Below, one piece after another: positions 1-6,123 of a DNA stretch of 6,123 nucleotides. Position numbers and translations under genes: made by a program. The notes beneath the pieces were generated by a model. It did no database searches. It was not told the DNA's origin and saw only the letters and a program-made list of their open reading frames with translations. Within the stretch, counting starts at the first letter, position 1; every line of letters starts with the position of its first letter. Source of the DNA: Myxococcales bacterium (GTDB taxonomy: Bacteria; Myxococcota_A; UBA9160; SMWR01); NCBI GenBank assembly GCA_022572485.1, contig JACZVU010000161.1, forward strand, positions 1 to 6,123, given 5' to 3'.

Positions 1-1
1 C

Positions 2-1045
2 GCCGCGGTCTTCGCAGATGACGTCCAGTCAGAGGATTCCGAGCGGATTCGCGCGCTGGTCGTCGTGGGCGGCAATCCGGTTCTGACGTTCCCCAATACC
101 GAGAAGGTAGAGGCAGCCCTGAAGCGGCTCGATTTGCTCGTCACCATCGATATCTATCACTCTGACACGGGAACTTTCGCAGACTACAACCTTCCTGCGG
201 CCACCGCGTTCGAGAAGGGCGGGCTCCATTTCTTGACCTCCGGCTTCGAGCCCTACCCATACCTTGAGTGGAGGCCCAAGCTCGTCGAGCCGCGGGGCGA
301 AGCGCGCAGCGAGTGGGAGATATTCCGTGATCTCTCGCGATCTGCCGGCGTGCCCTTCCTGAACAATGTCGCTGTGAGCGCAATCGATCGCGTTTTGGGA
401 GCGTTGGGCAGCGCCATCACGGTCGATCACTTTTATCGTTTTCTGCTTCTTGGCAAGACGACACTGGGCCGCTTGAAGAAAAATGCAGGTGGGATGAAGT
501 TCGGAGACATCGTTTGGGGTGATTTCTTGACGAGGCGTCTCGAGACGGAGGATGGAAGGATTCACTTGGCGCCAACGGACTTCGTTGAAGCGCTTCCCAA
601 GGCACTGAGGTCACCACTTCGCGCATCGGTGGAATTCCCGCTCATCCTGATCTCGGGTGGGCGCCGTTCTGCGAGCTACAACACCTGGACGCATAACATT
701 CCCAAGTTGATGGCGAAGCTGAACGGAAACTGGGCGACCCTGAGCCGAGTCGATGCGGAGCGGCTGGGCGTCGAGGAGGGTGCGGCTGTGCGAGTCGTCT
801 CTCGTACAGGAGAACTCGAGATTCGAGCTGTGGTGTCGGACGACATTCGAGAGGGGGTCGTCATGATCCACCAGTTTTGGGGTCACAAGTATGAGAGTGG
901 CATGAAGACGAGCCGGTCACACCCCGGAAAGAACGTCAACATTTTGCATGACGATTGCATCCGAGACACCTTCACGGGAATGCCAGTCTTTAACGGAACC
1001 CCTTGTCGTGTGGAAGTGGCCGAACAACGGGAGCGAGAAACGTGA
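2..1045 (+). CDS. Molybdopterin-dependent oxidoreductase, C-terminal part (5' end outside window)
   Basis: This is the C-terminal 347 residues of a DMSO-reductase-superfamily enzyme, which uses a bis-molybdopterin guanine dinucleotide Mo or W cofactor for two-electron redox chemistry. The frame is open from base 2 and ends at TGA 1043-1045. Residues about 18-60 carry the family pattern VVGGNP, then VTIDIYHSDTGTFADYNLPA and an E, which is the 'target, ADY-LP, E' segment of the catalytic domain. Residues about 212-340 form the cofactor-dinucleotide-binding beta-barrel (MopB_CT): FPLILISGGR, then SYNTWTHN, then DAERLGVEEGAAVRVVSRTG and the late GxxVxxIHQFWGH stretch. The Fe-S/twin-arginine N-terminus and the metal-ligand residue lie outside the window, so substrate and location cannot be read. 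A GTG at 65 is an internal valine, not a start. It converges on the M48 peptidase gene with 129 bases between the stops. The superfamily call is firm; the subfamily is unknown. Confidence 0.93.
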   Translation, partial: AAVFADDVQSEDSERIRALVVVGGNPVLTFPNTEKVEAALKRLDLLVTIDIYHSDTGTFADYNLPAATAFEKGGLHFLTSGFEPYPYLEWRPKLVEPRGEARSEWEIFRDLSRSAGVPFLNNVAVSAIDRVLGALGSAITVDHFYRFLLLGKTTLGRLKKNAGGMKFGDIVWGDFLTRRLETEDGRIHLAPTDFVEALPKALRSPLRASVEFPLILISGGRRSASYNTWTHNIPKLMAKLNGNWATLSRVDAERLGVEEGAAVRVVSRTGELEIRAVVSDDIREGVVMIHQFWGHKYESGMKTSRSHPGKNVNILHDDCIRDTFTGMPVFNGTPCRVEVAEQRERET

Positions 1046-1174
1046 CTGGAAGGGTCGCCGGCCCGGCAGAACAGGCCAGGCGTTTGGTTCACTCGTTTCT
1101 GAAAGAGCGCGCGGCAAGGTTCCGCCAGCGGCCCGCGCGATCGCGGAAGGGTTCACGCGAGCGCTTGACGTCGG

Positions 1175-3130
1175 TCAACAGAGCGGTTGGCCGGGGAGGA
1201 GGGGCGGCATTGGGCATCCGATGCCGTCGGCGATCGCTCGCACGAGTTCTCCCTCTGCCTGCGTGACTTTGCGATCTGTCGCGACGCAGGCCGCGCAAGC
1301 CGCCAAGAGTTGCTGGCGAGCGGTCGGATTGGCTTCCGCAAGCATTCCGAGTGCGCGGTCGAGCTCTCGAAGTCCGGCTCGCTCGCGTGGTAGCAGCGCG
1401 ATGTTGATCCTCGACAATCGCGACGCGCCCGTCTCGAAAGCGGTGAGAATCGAGGCTTCACTGGAGCTGCCCGCATGAGCCAGGATGGAGAGCACCACCG
1501 CGCACGGCTCGGAGAGCTTGCGCAGCGAAGTGTGCCGAACGTGCGGTGGTTTCACTCGCTCGAAGTGGGGCCGCAGGTGGGTGAAGACCATGCGTTGCAA
1601 CACCCACTCGAAGAGTTCGATCTTCTCGTCTGCGACCACGAGTGCGTGCATGTTGGTCTTGAACGCCTGGTATTGGTTGGCCGACAGGGCGCAGAGAGAA
1701 GGGAAAGCAATATCGATCAGGGGCAGTCGGTAGCGCGCTTCGAGTGGTTCGATCTCTAGAAGCAGGCGCCGCGTTTCATGATCGATCCCCGCTTCTCCAA
1801 AGCGCGCGAGCTGCTCAAACTGCCGATTGCGGGGCTCGTCTTCGCGATTGATGAGCAGCGCGTAGATCACGGCTCGCGCCCCGTACGGTTCGCGGGCGGC
1901 GTCGGTGACCGCCGGGGGCAGGCCCGCAACGAGTGCGGCCGCGTAGGCGATGTGTTCGGCGGTGGGCTGTCCTACCTGCTCGATCGCGCTGCTTCCGGCG
2001 CTGATGCCGCGAGTCGTTGAGCCATTGGCGGTGGATCCTCCGGCTGCGAATCCCGCGGTTCCGATCGGCGCAGCGTGCGTCGCGTGGGCGCGCGCGGGTC
2101 GGGACTCACCCCGCCAGTTCGGATCGAGTCGCCGAATGCGCTCCTCGAGTGGCGGATGGGTGGCGAAGAGCATCTGGAGCCCGCCTCGCAATCCCTGGCT
2201 GAAGAAGAGGTGACTCGCTTCGGGGGCGTTCGGGCTCGCGAGAATCGAACCGCCCTCGTATCCGCCGATCTCCTTCAGTGCGCCCGCGATGCCATCCGGA
2301 TTGCGGGTGAACTGGACGGCCGATGCGTCTGCGAAGAACTCCCGCTGCCGACTCACGGAAGCTTTGATGAGGTTGCCAAAGAGCGTCCCGAGAAAGCCGA
2401 TCACCATCAGACCCAGGCCCGCCGCGACGATCGCCATACCGCTGCTGTCGCGGTTGCTGCTCCGCCGACTGGATCCTGAGTAGAGCGACGAGCGCAGCAG
2501 GAAGTAGCCGATGATGCCGATGATGAGAATTCCGTGGATCACTCCCATCAGCCGGATGTTGAGCCCCATGTCTCCGTTGAGGATATGGCTGAATTCGTGT
2601 GCGATGACCCCTTGGAGTTCATCGCGACTAAGCCGTTGTACGCAACCCCGCGTGACACCGATGACAGCATCGCCCGGCGCAAAACCCGCCGCGAATGCGT
2701 TGATGCCCTTTTCATCTCTCAATAGGTAGACGGGCGGCGTCGGTGTGCCCGACGCGATGGCTATTTCCTCTACGACGTTGAGCAACCTGCGTTCGTCCGC
2801 GTCTCGGGTGCCCGCCGGGATCAGCGTTCCTCCCAGCGCCTCCGCGATCACAGATCCTCCGCTTCTCAACTGGGCGATCTTGTAGAGGCTCCCGCTCCCT
2901 ACCACGATGAGCGTGGCGAGCGCGACTCCTACAGCGAGGTCGGGCTGCCACCACAGGGGGGAGATCACCATCTGTCCGGTGTTCGGATCCGGCCGATCCA
3001 CGCCGGTAAGCAGAACGGCGAGTAGATAGAGCATGCCCGCGATTGCAACGACTGCGAGGCCAAAGAGGAAGACCAGGCGCTTCGTGTTACGCCGCGCTGC
3101 GTCTTGGTTTTCGAAAAAATTTGTCGACAT
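1175..3130 (-). CDS. M48 family membrane zinc metallopeptidase with long C-terminal extension
   Basis: This 651-residue integral-membrane protease is related to HtpX, whose family degrades damaged or misfolded membrane proteins. Helices are visible at about 19-42 and 64-86, then two more at about 193-213 and 231-254. The zinc site is HEFSH (H178, E179, H182), with the third ligand probably E264 in the REFFAD motif. The upstream GINAFAAG stretch and the later THPPLEERI are also typical of M48. True HtpX is about 290 residues. Here an Ala/Gly/Ser/Thr-rich linker (about 340-385) leads to a mostly helical domain ending in a TerB-like segment (VATDRKVTQAEGELVRAIAD, about 616-635), a layout known from LemA-linked M48 proteins. 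The start is ATG 3130, 8 bases after the lemA stop. No Shine-Dalgarno sequence is visible, so translation is probably coupled to lemA. The substrate is not deducible. Confidence 0.93.
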   Translation of the reverse strand: MSTNFFENQDAARRNTKRLVFLFGLAVVAIAGMLYLLAVLLTGVDRPDPNTGQMVISPLWWQPDLAVGVALATLIVVGSGSLYKIAQLRSGGSVIAEALGGTLIPAGTRDADERRLLNVVEEIAIASGTPTPPVYLLRDEKGINAFAAGFAPGDAVIGVTRGCVQRLSRDELQGVIAHEFSHILNGDMGLNIRLMGVIHGILIIGIIGYFLLRSSLYSGSSRRSSNRDSSGMAIVAAGLGLMVIGFLGTLFGNLIKASVSRQREFFADASAVQFTRNPDGIAGALKEIGGYEGGSILASPNAPEASHLFFSQGLRGGLQMLFATHPPLEERIRRLDPNWRGESRPARAHATHAAPIGTAGFAAGGSTANGSTTRGISAGSSAIEQVGQPTAEHIAYAAALVAGLPPAVTDAAREPYGARAVIYALLINREDEPRNRQFEQLARFGEAGIDHETRRLLLEIEPLEARYRLPLIDIAFPSLCALSANQYQAFKTNMHALVVADEKIELFEWVLQRMVFTHLRPHFERVKPPHVRHTSLRKLSEPCAVVLSILAHAGSSSEASILTAFETGASRLSRINIALLPRERAGLRELDRALGMLAEANPTARQQLLAACAACVATDRKVTQAEGELVRAIADGIGCPMPPLLPGQPLC

Positions 3131-3138
3131 GGATCAGA

Positions 3139-3729
3139 TTAAGTGAAAGAGACTTTCGGCGCCTCCGCGATGGTCGCGCTGTCGAACTCGAGCAATGACG
3201 CGTCCTGAGCATGGCCGAACATGCCGGCGAAGGCCATCGTGGGGAAAGTCTGCCGGTGGGTGTTGTAGGTGGTAACCGCATCGTTGAAGGCCTGCCGAGC
3301 GAAAGAGACTTTGTTCTCGGTCGAAGTGAGTTCTTCGGTGAGTTGCTTCATGTTCTCACTGGCCTTGAGGTCCGGATAGGATTCTGCGAGGGCCAACAAG
3401 CGCCCCATCGCCCCGCCCAATACACCTTCCGCGCTCGCGAGGTTTTTGATGGCATTCGAGTCGCCCGGGTCGCTGGCTGCCCGTTGTAGACCGGAAGCCG
3501 CCTCATTGCGCGCCCGGATGACCGCCTCGAGTGTTTCGCGCTCGTGCGACATGTACCCCTTGACGGTTTCCACCAGATTGGGGATCAGGTCGTAGCGGCG
3601 TTTGAGTTGAACCTCGATTTGTGCGAAGGCGTTCTGGTAGCGATTCTTGAATGCGATGAGCTTGTTGTAGATGCCCATCACCGTGATGACGAGTGCCAGG
3701 GCAATCGCGCCGATGACGATCCAGGTCAT
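3139..3729 (-). CDS. lemA: LemA family protein
   Basis: This 196-residue protein has one N-terminal membrane segment (about 3-20, after only two residues) followed by a long-helix cytoplasmic or periplasmic bundle. Family hallmarks are YNKLIAFKNR (21-30), QIEVQLKRRYDLIPNLVETV (37-56), KGYMSHERE (57-65), and the late AFNDAVTTYN with FP (about 147-163). The length matches the family's usual 180-200 residues. LemA proteins have no established biochemical activity. They are repeatedly encoded beside M48/HtpX-like peptidases, and a structural or partner role in membrane-protein quality control is an inference from that pairing. The ATG at 3729 is supported by a strong purine-rich ribosome site just upstream. 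The TAA lies 8 bases before the peptidase ATG, so the two are surely co-transcribed. The upstream gap of 202 bases leaves room for a separate promoter. Confidence 0.95.
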   Translation of the reverse strand: MTWIVIGAIALALVITVMGIYNKLIAFKNRYQNAFAQIEVQLKRRYDLIPNLVETVKGYMSHERETLEAVIRARNEAASGLQRAASDPGDSNAIKNLASAEGVLGGAMGRLLALAESYPDLKASENMKQLTEELTSTENKVSFARQAFNDAVTTYNTHRQTFPTMAFAGMFGHAQDASLLEFDSATIAEAPKVSFT

Positions 3730-3732
3730 GAG

Positions 3733-3742
3733 CCTCCTCCTC
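3733..3742 (-). promoter_or_regulatory. Strong Shine-Dalgarno sequence of lemA
   Basis: On the minus strand the sequence GAGGAGGAGG precedes ATG 3729, leaving 3 to 6 bases of spacing depending on which GGAGG pairs with 16S rRNA. It fixes the lemA start. The peptidase that follows lacks such a site, which suggests ribosomes are loaded mainly here. Confidence 0.8.
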
Positions 3743-3931
3743 GTTCAATGTGATCGATCGCGCCCGAAAAAACTCTGGGCCTGCCGCAACCCGCGGGAAA
3801 GAGGCTGCGCAAACGCAAAACTCTGTCAGATCCCCTCGCCCAAGGTCCGCCAGGCTAGCAGAAGAAATTCGGATCGAGTAATTCGGTTGTCGGTAAAAGC
3901 GAATCTTGGCTGACGATTGGGAATCGAGGAT

Positions 3932-4435
3932 TCAAGCTGAGCGTTCGGCACTCTGAGCGGGCTGCTCTTTCTTCTGGGTGTGTTGCAGGATCAACGCGAG
4001 TTCGTTCAGATCATCCGCGAGGCCCTGGTGGACTGCGTCGGATTTTCTGAGCTTGTTGCGTGCTTGGTAGTTGCCGTCCTTCATCGATTGTACCTGACGG
4101 CGCAGGGAGATGGTCGGACCGAGGAGTGTGTGGGTGTAGGCGAAGCAGAAACCCAGCATCGCCAACACGAAGCCGCCGAGAATAGCAGCTCCCACGATGC
4201 TGAAGTCGTGGGTCTGGCGAAGAATCTGCTCTTGGAACGACTCCGGCACGTTGATCATCACCATTTCGTACAGTTCCGTATAGGCGGAGTGTGTATGCCA
4301 CGCAAAGAGCGACATGAAGGCAACCGTGATGAGCAGAAGATAGAGTGGAAGCCTGATCTGCGTTCCAAATTGTAAAACGCGGAACGCTCGCCTCGAGTCG
4401 AATCCAAATAGCGATCGCATCAAGTTGCCTAGCAC
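3932..4435 (-). CDS. Two-helix membrane protein with HAMP-like cytoplasmic tail, no output domain
   Basis: This 167-residue protein has a first membrane helix at about 28-46, a short external loop (about 47-77) and a second helix at about 78-101. A HAMP-like segment follows: LGPTISLRRQVQSMKDGNYQ (about 105-124), then LRKSDAVHQGLADDLNEL (about 129-146). This is the pattern of signal-transducing linkers (a conserved GP after the helix, GNY/GD, then a charged second helix). The protein then ends in a short Gln/Glu/Lys-rich tail, with no kinase, cyclase or methyl-accepting domain. It may be a sensor acting through a partner, or simply a structural membrane protein; that is inference. The start taken is GTG 4435, because GAGGGAG lies 10 bases upstream on the minus strand. 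ATG 4420, five codons inside, is the alternative. It is 89 bases downstream of another small membrane protein gene on the same strand and may share its transcript. Confidence 0.8.
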   Translation of the reverse strand: MLGNLMRSLFGFDSRRAFRVLQFGTQIRLPLYLLLITVAFMSLFAWHTHSAYTELYEMVMINVPESFQEQILRQTHDFSIVGAAILGGFVLAMLGFCFAYTHTLLGPTISLRRQVQSMKDGNYQARNKLRKSDAVHQGLADDLNELALILQHTQKKEQPAQSAERSA

Positions 4436-4524
4436 TGGACGAGAACTCCCTCTAATTTCGTCTCTGATCGGCCTGTGAGGCGCGCAGCTTGAGGCTCTCA
4501 GGCGATTGGCGCGCTGTCAGTACG

Positions 4525-4953
4525 TCAACTCTCCGCCACTTTTGGATGAAGAGCGGCACCACCGATCCAACGCTGGTAGATGCGGGGCGGAAAGAAGACG
4601 AGCCAGATGAGCGCCACACCGAGAGCATCAACCGCGCCGTTTGCACGGTCTATGCTGATCGACCAGACCTGGTTGGTCTCGAATTGGATGGCCTGGTAAA
4701 GGAACACCCAGGAATACACGACCCAGGCAATGCCCACGATGCCCCAAAGCAAGTAGCGGTTGCAGGCGATCGGAGCGCATAATCCCAGTCGCAGGCGCTG
4801 CCGCGCCTTCGCGTATGCGATGAATCCTTCGACGCCGACCCAGCTCATTGCCACCAAGCCAGCCGCCCAATCCAGCCACCACCAGGGGTTGCTGAGCGGC
4901 TTCATGCCCTCCCAGTCTCCCACCGCGATGGATCCCGCTACGCCTGCGAACAA
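4525..4953 (-). CDS. Uncharacterised four-helix membrane protein (N-terminus uncertain)
   Basis: Translation gives 142 residues from TTG 4953. Hydrophobic stretches lie at about 1-12 (truncated), 24-48 (starting WWWLDWAAGL), 67-90 (LLWGIVGIAWVVYSWVFLYQ) and 105-125 (DALGVALIWLVFFPP). CNRYLLWG (about 64-71) and the WLVFFPPRIYQRWI end look like conserved landmarks, but I cannot assign a family or function. The start is suspect. TTG 4953 has no ribosome site and cuts the first helix in half. The same frame stays open upstream to 5011 and adds SHWARYLVFAIATA, which completes a normal first helix, yet it contains no ATG, GTG or TTG before the in-frame TAG at 5014-5016. An ATG at 5032 in the neighbouring frame is the likely real start, so a one-base frameshift is probable. 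With one base removed the protein would be about 168 residues. Another internal start, ATG 4905, follows GGGAGG too closely to be convincing. Confidence 0.72.
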   Translation of the reverse strand: MFAGVAGSIAVGDWEGMKPLSNPWWWLDWAAGLVAMSWVGVEGFIAYAKARQRLRLGLCAPIACNRYLLWGIVGIAWVVYSWVFLYQAIQFETNQVWSISIDRANGAVDALGVALIWLVFFPPRIYQRWIGGAALHPKVAES

Positions 4954-5032
4954 AGCGGTCGCAATCGCGAAGACGAGATATCTTGCCCAGTGCGACTGAT
5001 TGCGGAATACGATCTAGCACGTTCGATTCCAT
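4954..5032 (-). other. Probable frameshifted 5' end of the four-helix membrane protein gene
   Basis: ATG 5032 opens as MESNVLDR with a G-rich sequence (GGGGGGCGGA) about 6 bases upstream on the minus strand. Its frame soon turns into hydrophilic, Arg-rich sequence. The membrane-protein frame begins just after TAG 5014-5016 and reads RNQSHWARYLVFAIATA into the first helix. Removing one base near 5011-5020 (for example one A of CTAGATC) would join them. Whether this is a genuine mutation or an assembly error cannot be told from the sequence. Confidence 0.5.
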
Positions 5033-5191
5033 ATTGTCCGCCCCCCGTTAAAGACGCTCAAGCGTTATCGGAGCGCTTGTAGAACCACTTGAGATCTCCC
5101 GGGTTTGGCGGAGCTGCTGCGTGTTGATGGGTGTCGGCGGTCGACTTCTGCGAGTGATTTTCACCCCGAAAGCGAATGGTTGAAGTGAGCG

Positions 5192-5208
5192 AGCAAGCTC
5201 CGCTTGCT
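5192..5208. other. Short perfect stem-loop in the intergenic region
   Basis: AGCAAGC (5192-5198) pairs exactly with GCTTGCT (5202-5208) around a three-base TCC loop. No T-run follows on either strand, so it is not a standard intrinsic terminator. It lies between the dehydrogenase remnant, which ends at 5271, and the four-helix protein gene. It could be an RNA processing or transcript-end structure, or chance. Confidence 0.35.
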
Positions 5209-5270
5209 GCCCGACTGGAATCTTATGCTGTAATCGCAGGCGTTTTCTCGAGCGGTCGGCGCTACAGGGG

Positions 5271-5584
5271 TCAGTGCTTCGCGATTACACCCTGAATTTC
5301 GATCAGGCATTCGTCGCGCCGGCGTTCGAGTTCCGCAGCACGGTATCCGGCCATCTGGTTGCGCGTGCCCTCGATCAGGCGGTGGCGGATCGTCGCTCAG
5401 CTCGGGAGCTTCGAGTTTCGTCCAGGGGAGTTTCAGCGTCGGGGCAAGCGCGCGTGCGATCTTCTACTCCAGGAGCCGGATCCGTTGCGACCCCGTCCAG
5501 GCCATGGGCGAGGCAGCGCGACACCCAACCGATGCCGATGACACGGGCTCCAATGCGCTTGACAGGGCTCATTACGGGAAACAT
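5271..5584 (-). pseudogene. Internally deleted, frameshifted remnant of a carnitine 3-dehydrogenase / 3-hydroxyacyl-CoA dehydrogenase family gene
   Basis: Intact members are NAD-dependent dehydrogenases of about 320 residues that oxidise the 3-hydroxyl of L-carnitine or related compounds. Three pieces can be read. From ATG 5584 to about 5462, one frame gives [20 protein letters not shown] then [12 protein letters not shown], the N-terminal nucleotide-binding strand-turn-helix. The usual GAGVIG has become GARVIG, so a dinucleotide-binding glycine is lost. From about 5463 to 5391 a second frame gives [20 protein letters not shown], and from 5390 to TGA 5271 a third gives IEGTRNQMAGYRAAELERRR followed by DECLIEI. 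These two are the family's C-terminal end. Roughly 200 residues of the middle are absent, including the rest of the Rossmann fold, the catalytic His region and the dimer helices. The order and strand are preserved, so one gene decayed by internal deletion plus frame changes. The remnant is divergent from the enoyl-CoA hydratase gene. The family call comes from recognising both ends; carnitine specificity is less certain. Confidence 0.72.
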
Positions 5585-5769
5585 GATGGGGGTTCTCTCG
5601 AGTCGCCGGATGCTGAGCTGAAACGGTATGCGCGAGCAGAAGTTCGACTCAGATGGGGAGCGATCGCTTCATCGCTCGTCGGTGTCCGCGGTGCCTGCTT
5701 CATTCGCAATGCGTTTTGCCCGCCGGGGCTCGATGCCATGCCGATTGTGATGGAGGCCGAAAGCTGAGA
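5585..5769. other. Divergent intergenic region before the enoyl-CoA hydratase gene
   Basis: This stretch of 185 bases separates the start of the dehydrogenase remnant (leftward) from the enoyl-CoA hydratase start (rightward). Open frames run across it on both strands but none resembles a protein family. It should hold the hydratase promoter, although no clear -35/-10 pair stands out. An AGCGATCGCT palindrome (5659-5668) sits inside a GAGCGA/TCGCTC inverted repeat (5658-5677, 8-base loop) and is the only operator-like element seen. Confidence 0.4.
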
Positions 5770-6123
5770 ATGCGCAGAGACGAGGCGACTGAGTACGAGA
5801 TTCGCGATCGGGCTGCCTGGATCCGGATGAACCGCCCCGAAAGTCGGAACGCACTCTCGACGCAACTACTCGGGGAACTCTCGAGGCATCTCAAGACCGC
5901 GATGGGGGATCCGGGCGTTCGCGTCGTCGTACTCGCAGGTAGCGGTACCGTTTTTTGCGCCGGAGCGGATCTCAAGGGCCGAGGCGCGGGTGTTGCCGAT
6001 GGAATGAGCGAAAACGCGTTCGTCGAGATCCTGAAGCAGATGCGGGGAGGGCCGAAGCCGGTGGTCTGCGCGGTCAATGGTCACGCGTTTGGCGGGGGCA
6101 TTGGCCTGATTGCCGCAGCGGAT
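5770..6123 (+). CDS. Enoyl-CoA hydratase/isomerase family protein, N-terminal part (3' end outside window)
   Basis: The first 118 residues of a crotonase-fold enzyme are present; these normally run to about 260 residues. The family hydrates or isomerises enoyl-CoA thioesters in fatty-acid or related acyl-CoA breakdown, in the cytoplasm. Visible motifs are WIRMNRPESRNALS (about 17-30), the first oxyanion-hole segment VFCAGADLKG (61-70), and the second VNGHAFGGGIGL (102-113), which supplies the backbone NH of a glycine. The two catalytic glutamates of true hydratases lie near residues 140-165, outside the window, so hydratase, isomerase and carnitinyl-CoA racemase-like members cannot be separated. 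The start at ATG 5770 is chosen because the N-terminus then has the usual family length before the NRP motif. GGAGG at 5752-5756 is 13 bases upstream, longer than ideal. The neighbouring carnitine-dehydrogenase-like remnant fits an acyl-CoA or carnitine catabolic setting. Confidence 0.93.
   Translation, partial: MRRDEATEYEIRDRAAWIRMNRPESRNALSTQLLGELSRHLKTAMGDPGVRVVVLAGSGTVFCAGADLKGRGAGVADGMSENAFVEILKQMRGGPKPVVCAVNGHAFGGGIGLIAAAD

Noticed and set aside
1108..1139. GC hairpin (CGCGCGG at 1108-1114, CCGCGCG at 1133-1139) between the convergent stops, as a terminator
   Set aside because: The loop is 18 bases and only a weak CTCTTTC follows on the minus strand, with no T-run on the plus strand. 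It is not enough to call an intrinsic terminator.
948..1478. Long plus-strand open frame across the junction of the oxidoreductase and peptidase genes
   Set aside because: Its translation is Arg/Ser/Ala-rich low-complexity sequence without family motifs, and it overlaps two well-supported genes in other frames.
3980..4375. Plus-strand 131-residue open frame
   Set aside because: It is a shadow of the HAMP-like protein gene; the minus-strand reading has clear membrane helices and a ribosome site.
5059..5079. CAAGCG/CGCTTG inverted repeat near the start of the four-helix protein gene, as an operator or attenuator
   Set aside because: Only six base pairs with a nine-base loop, with no T-run or known regulator motif; expected by chance in sequence of this composition.
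5274..5621. Plus-strand 115-residue open frame
   Set aside because: It is antisense to the dehydrogenase remnant, whose protein-level matches explain the region, and its own translation shows no recognisable features.
5504..5767. Plus-strand 87-residue open frame ending 2 bases before the enoyl-CoA hydratase start
   Set aside because: The spacing looks operon-like, but the first third is antisense to the dehydrogenase remnant and the rest shows no domain or conserved-looking motif.

Overview
The window comes from a moderately GC-rich Gram-negative-type bacterial chromosome. The gene mix (a molybdopterin oxidoreductase, a LemA/M48 membrane-protease pair, HAMP-type and four-helix membrane proteins, and fatty-acid or carnitine type enzymes) would fit an uncultured deltaproteobacterial or myxococcotal lineage. 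That placement is inference only: no rRNA or other marker gene is present.

Layout. Positions 2-1045 (+) hold the C-terminal 347 residues of a molybdopterin-dependent oxidoreductase cut by the left edge. It converges on a leftward-transcribed block running from about 5032 down to 1175. In transcription order that block holds a small four-helix membrane protein (4525-4953, probably starting near 5032 with a frameshift), a two-helix protein with a HAMP-like tail (3932-4435), LemA (3139-3729), and a 651-residue M48 zinc metallopeptidase with a C-terminal helical/TerB-like extension (1175-3130). LemA and the peptidase are 8 bases apart and clearly form one unit. The two genes upstream lie 89 and 202 bases apart and may have their own promoters.

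Positions 5033-5769 contain no intact gene. On the minus strand, 5271-5584 is the wreck of a carnitine 3-dehydrogenase / 3-hydroxyacyl-CoA dehydrogenase family gene: its nucleotide-binding start is joined almost directly to its C-terminal end, with most of the middle missing and at least two frame changes. Divergent from it, 5770 to the right edge (+) holds the first 118 residues of an enoyl-CoA hydratase/isomerase.

Functionally, LemA plus the M48 peptidase look like a membrane quality-control or signalling pair, and the two small membrane proteins are uncharacterised. The enoyl-CoA hydratase and the dehydrogenase remnant suggest that this part of the chromosome once carried more acyl-CoA or carnitine catabolism. 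No convincing wholly new system is visible. The best second-look items are the internally deleted dehydrogenase gene and the probable frameshift at the start of the four-helix protein.
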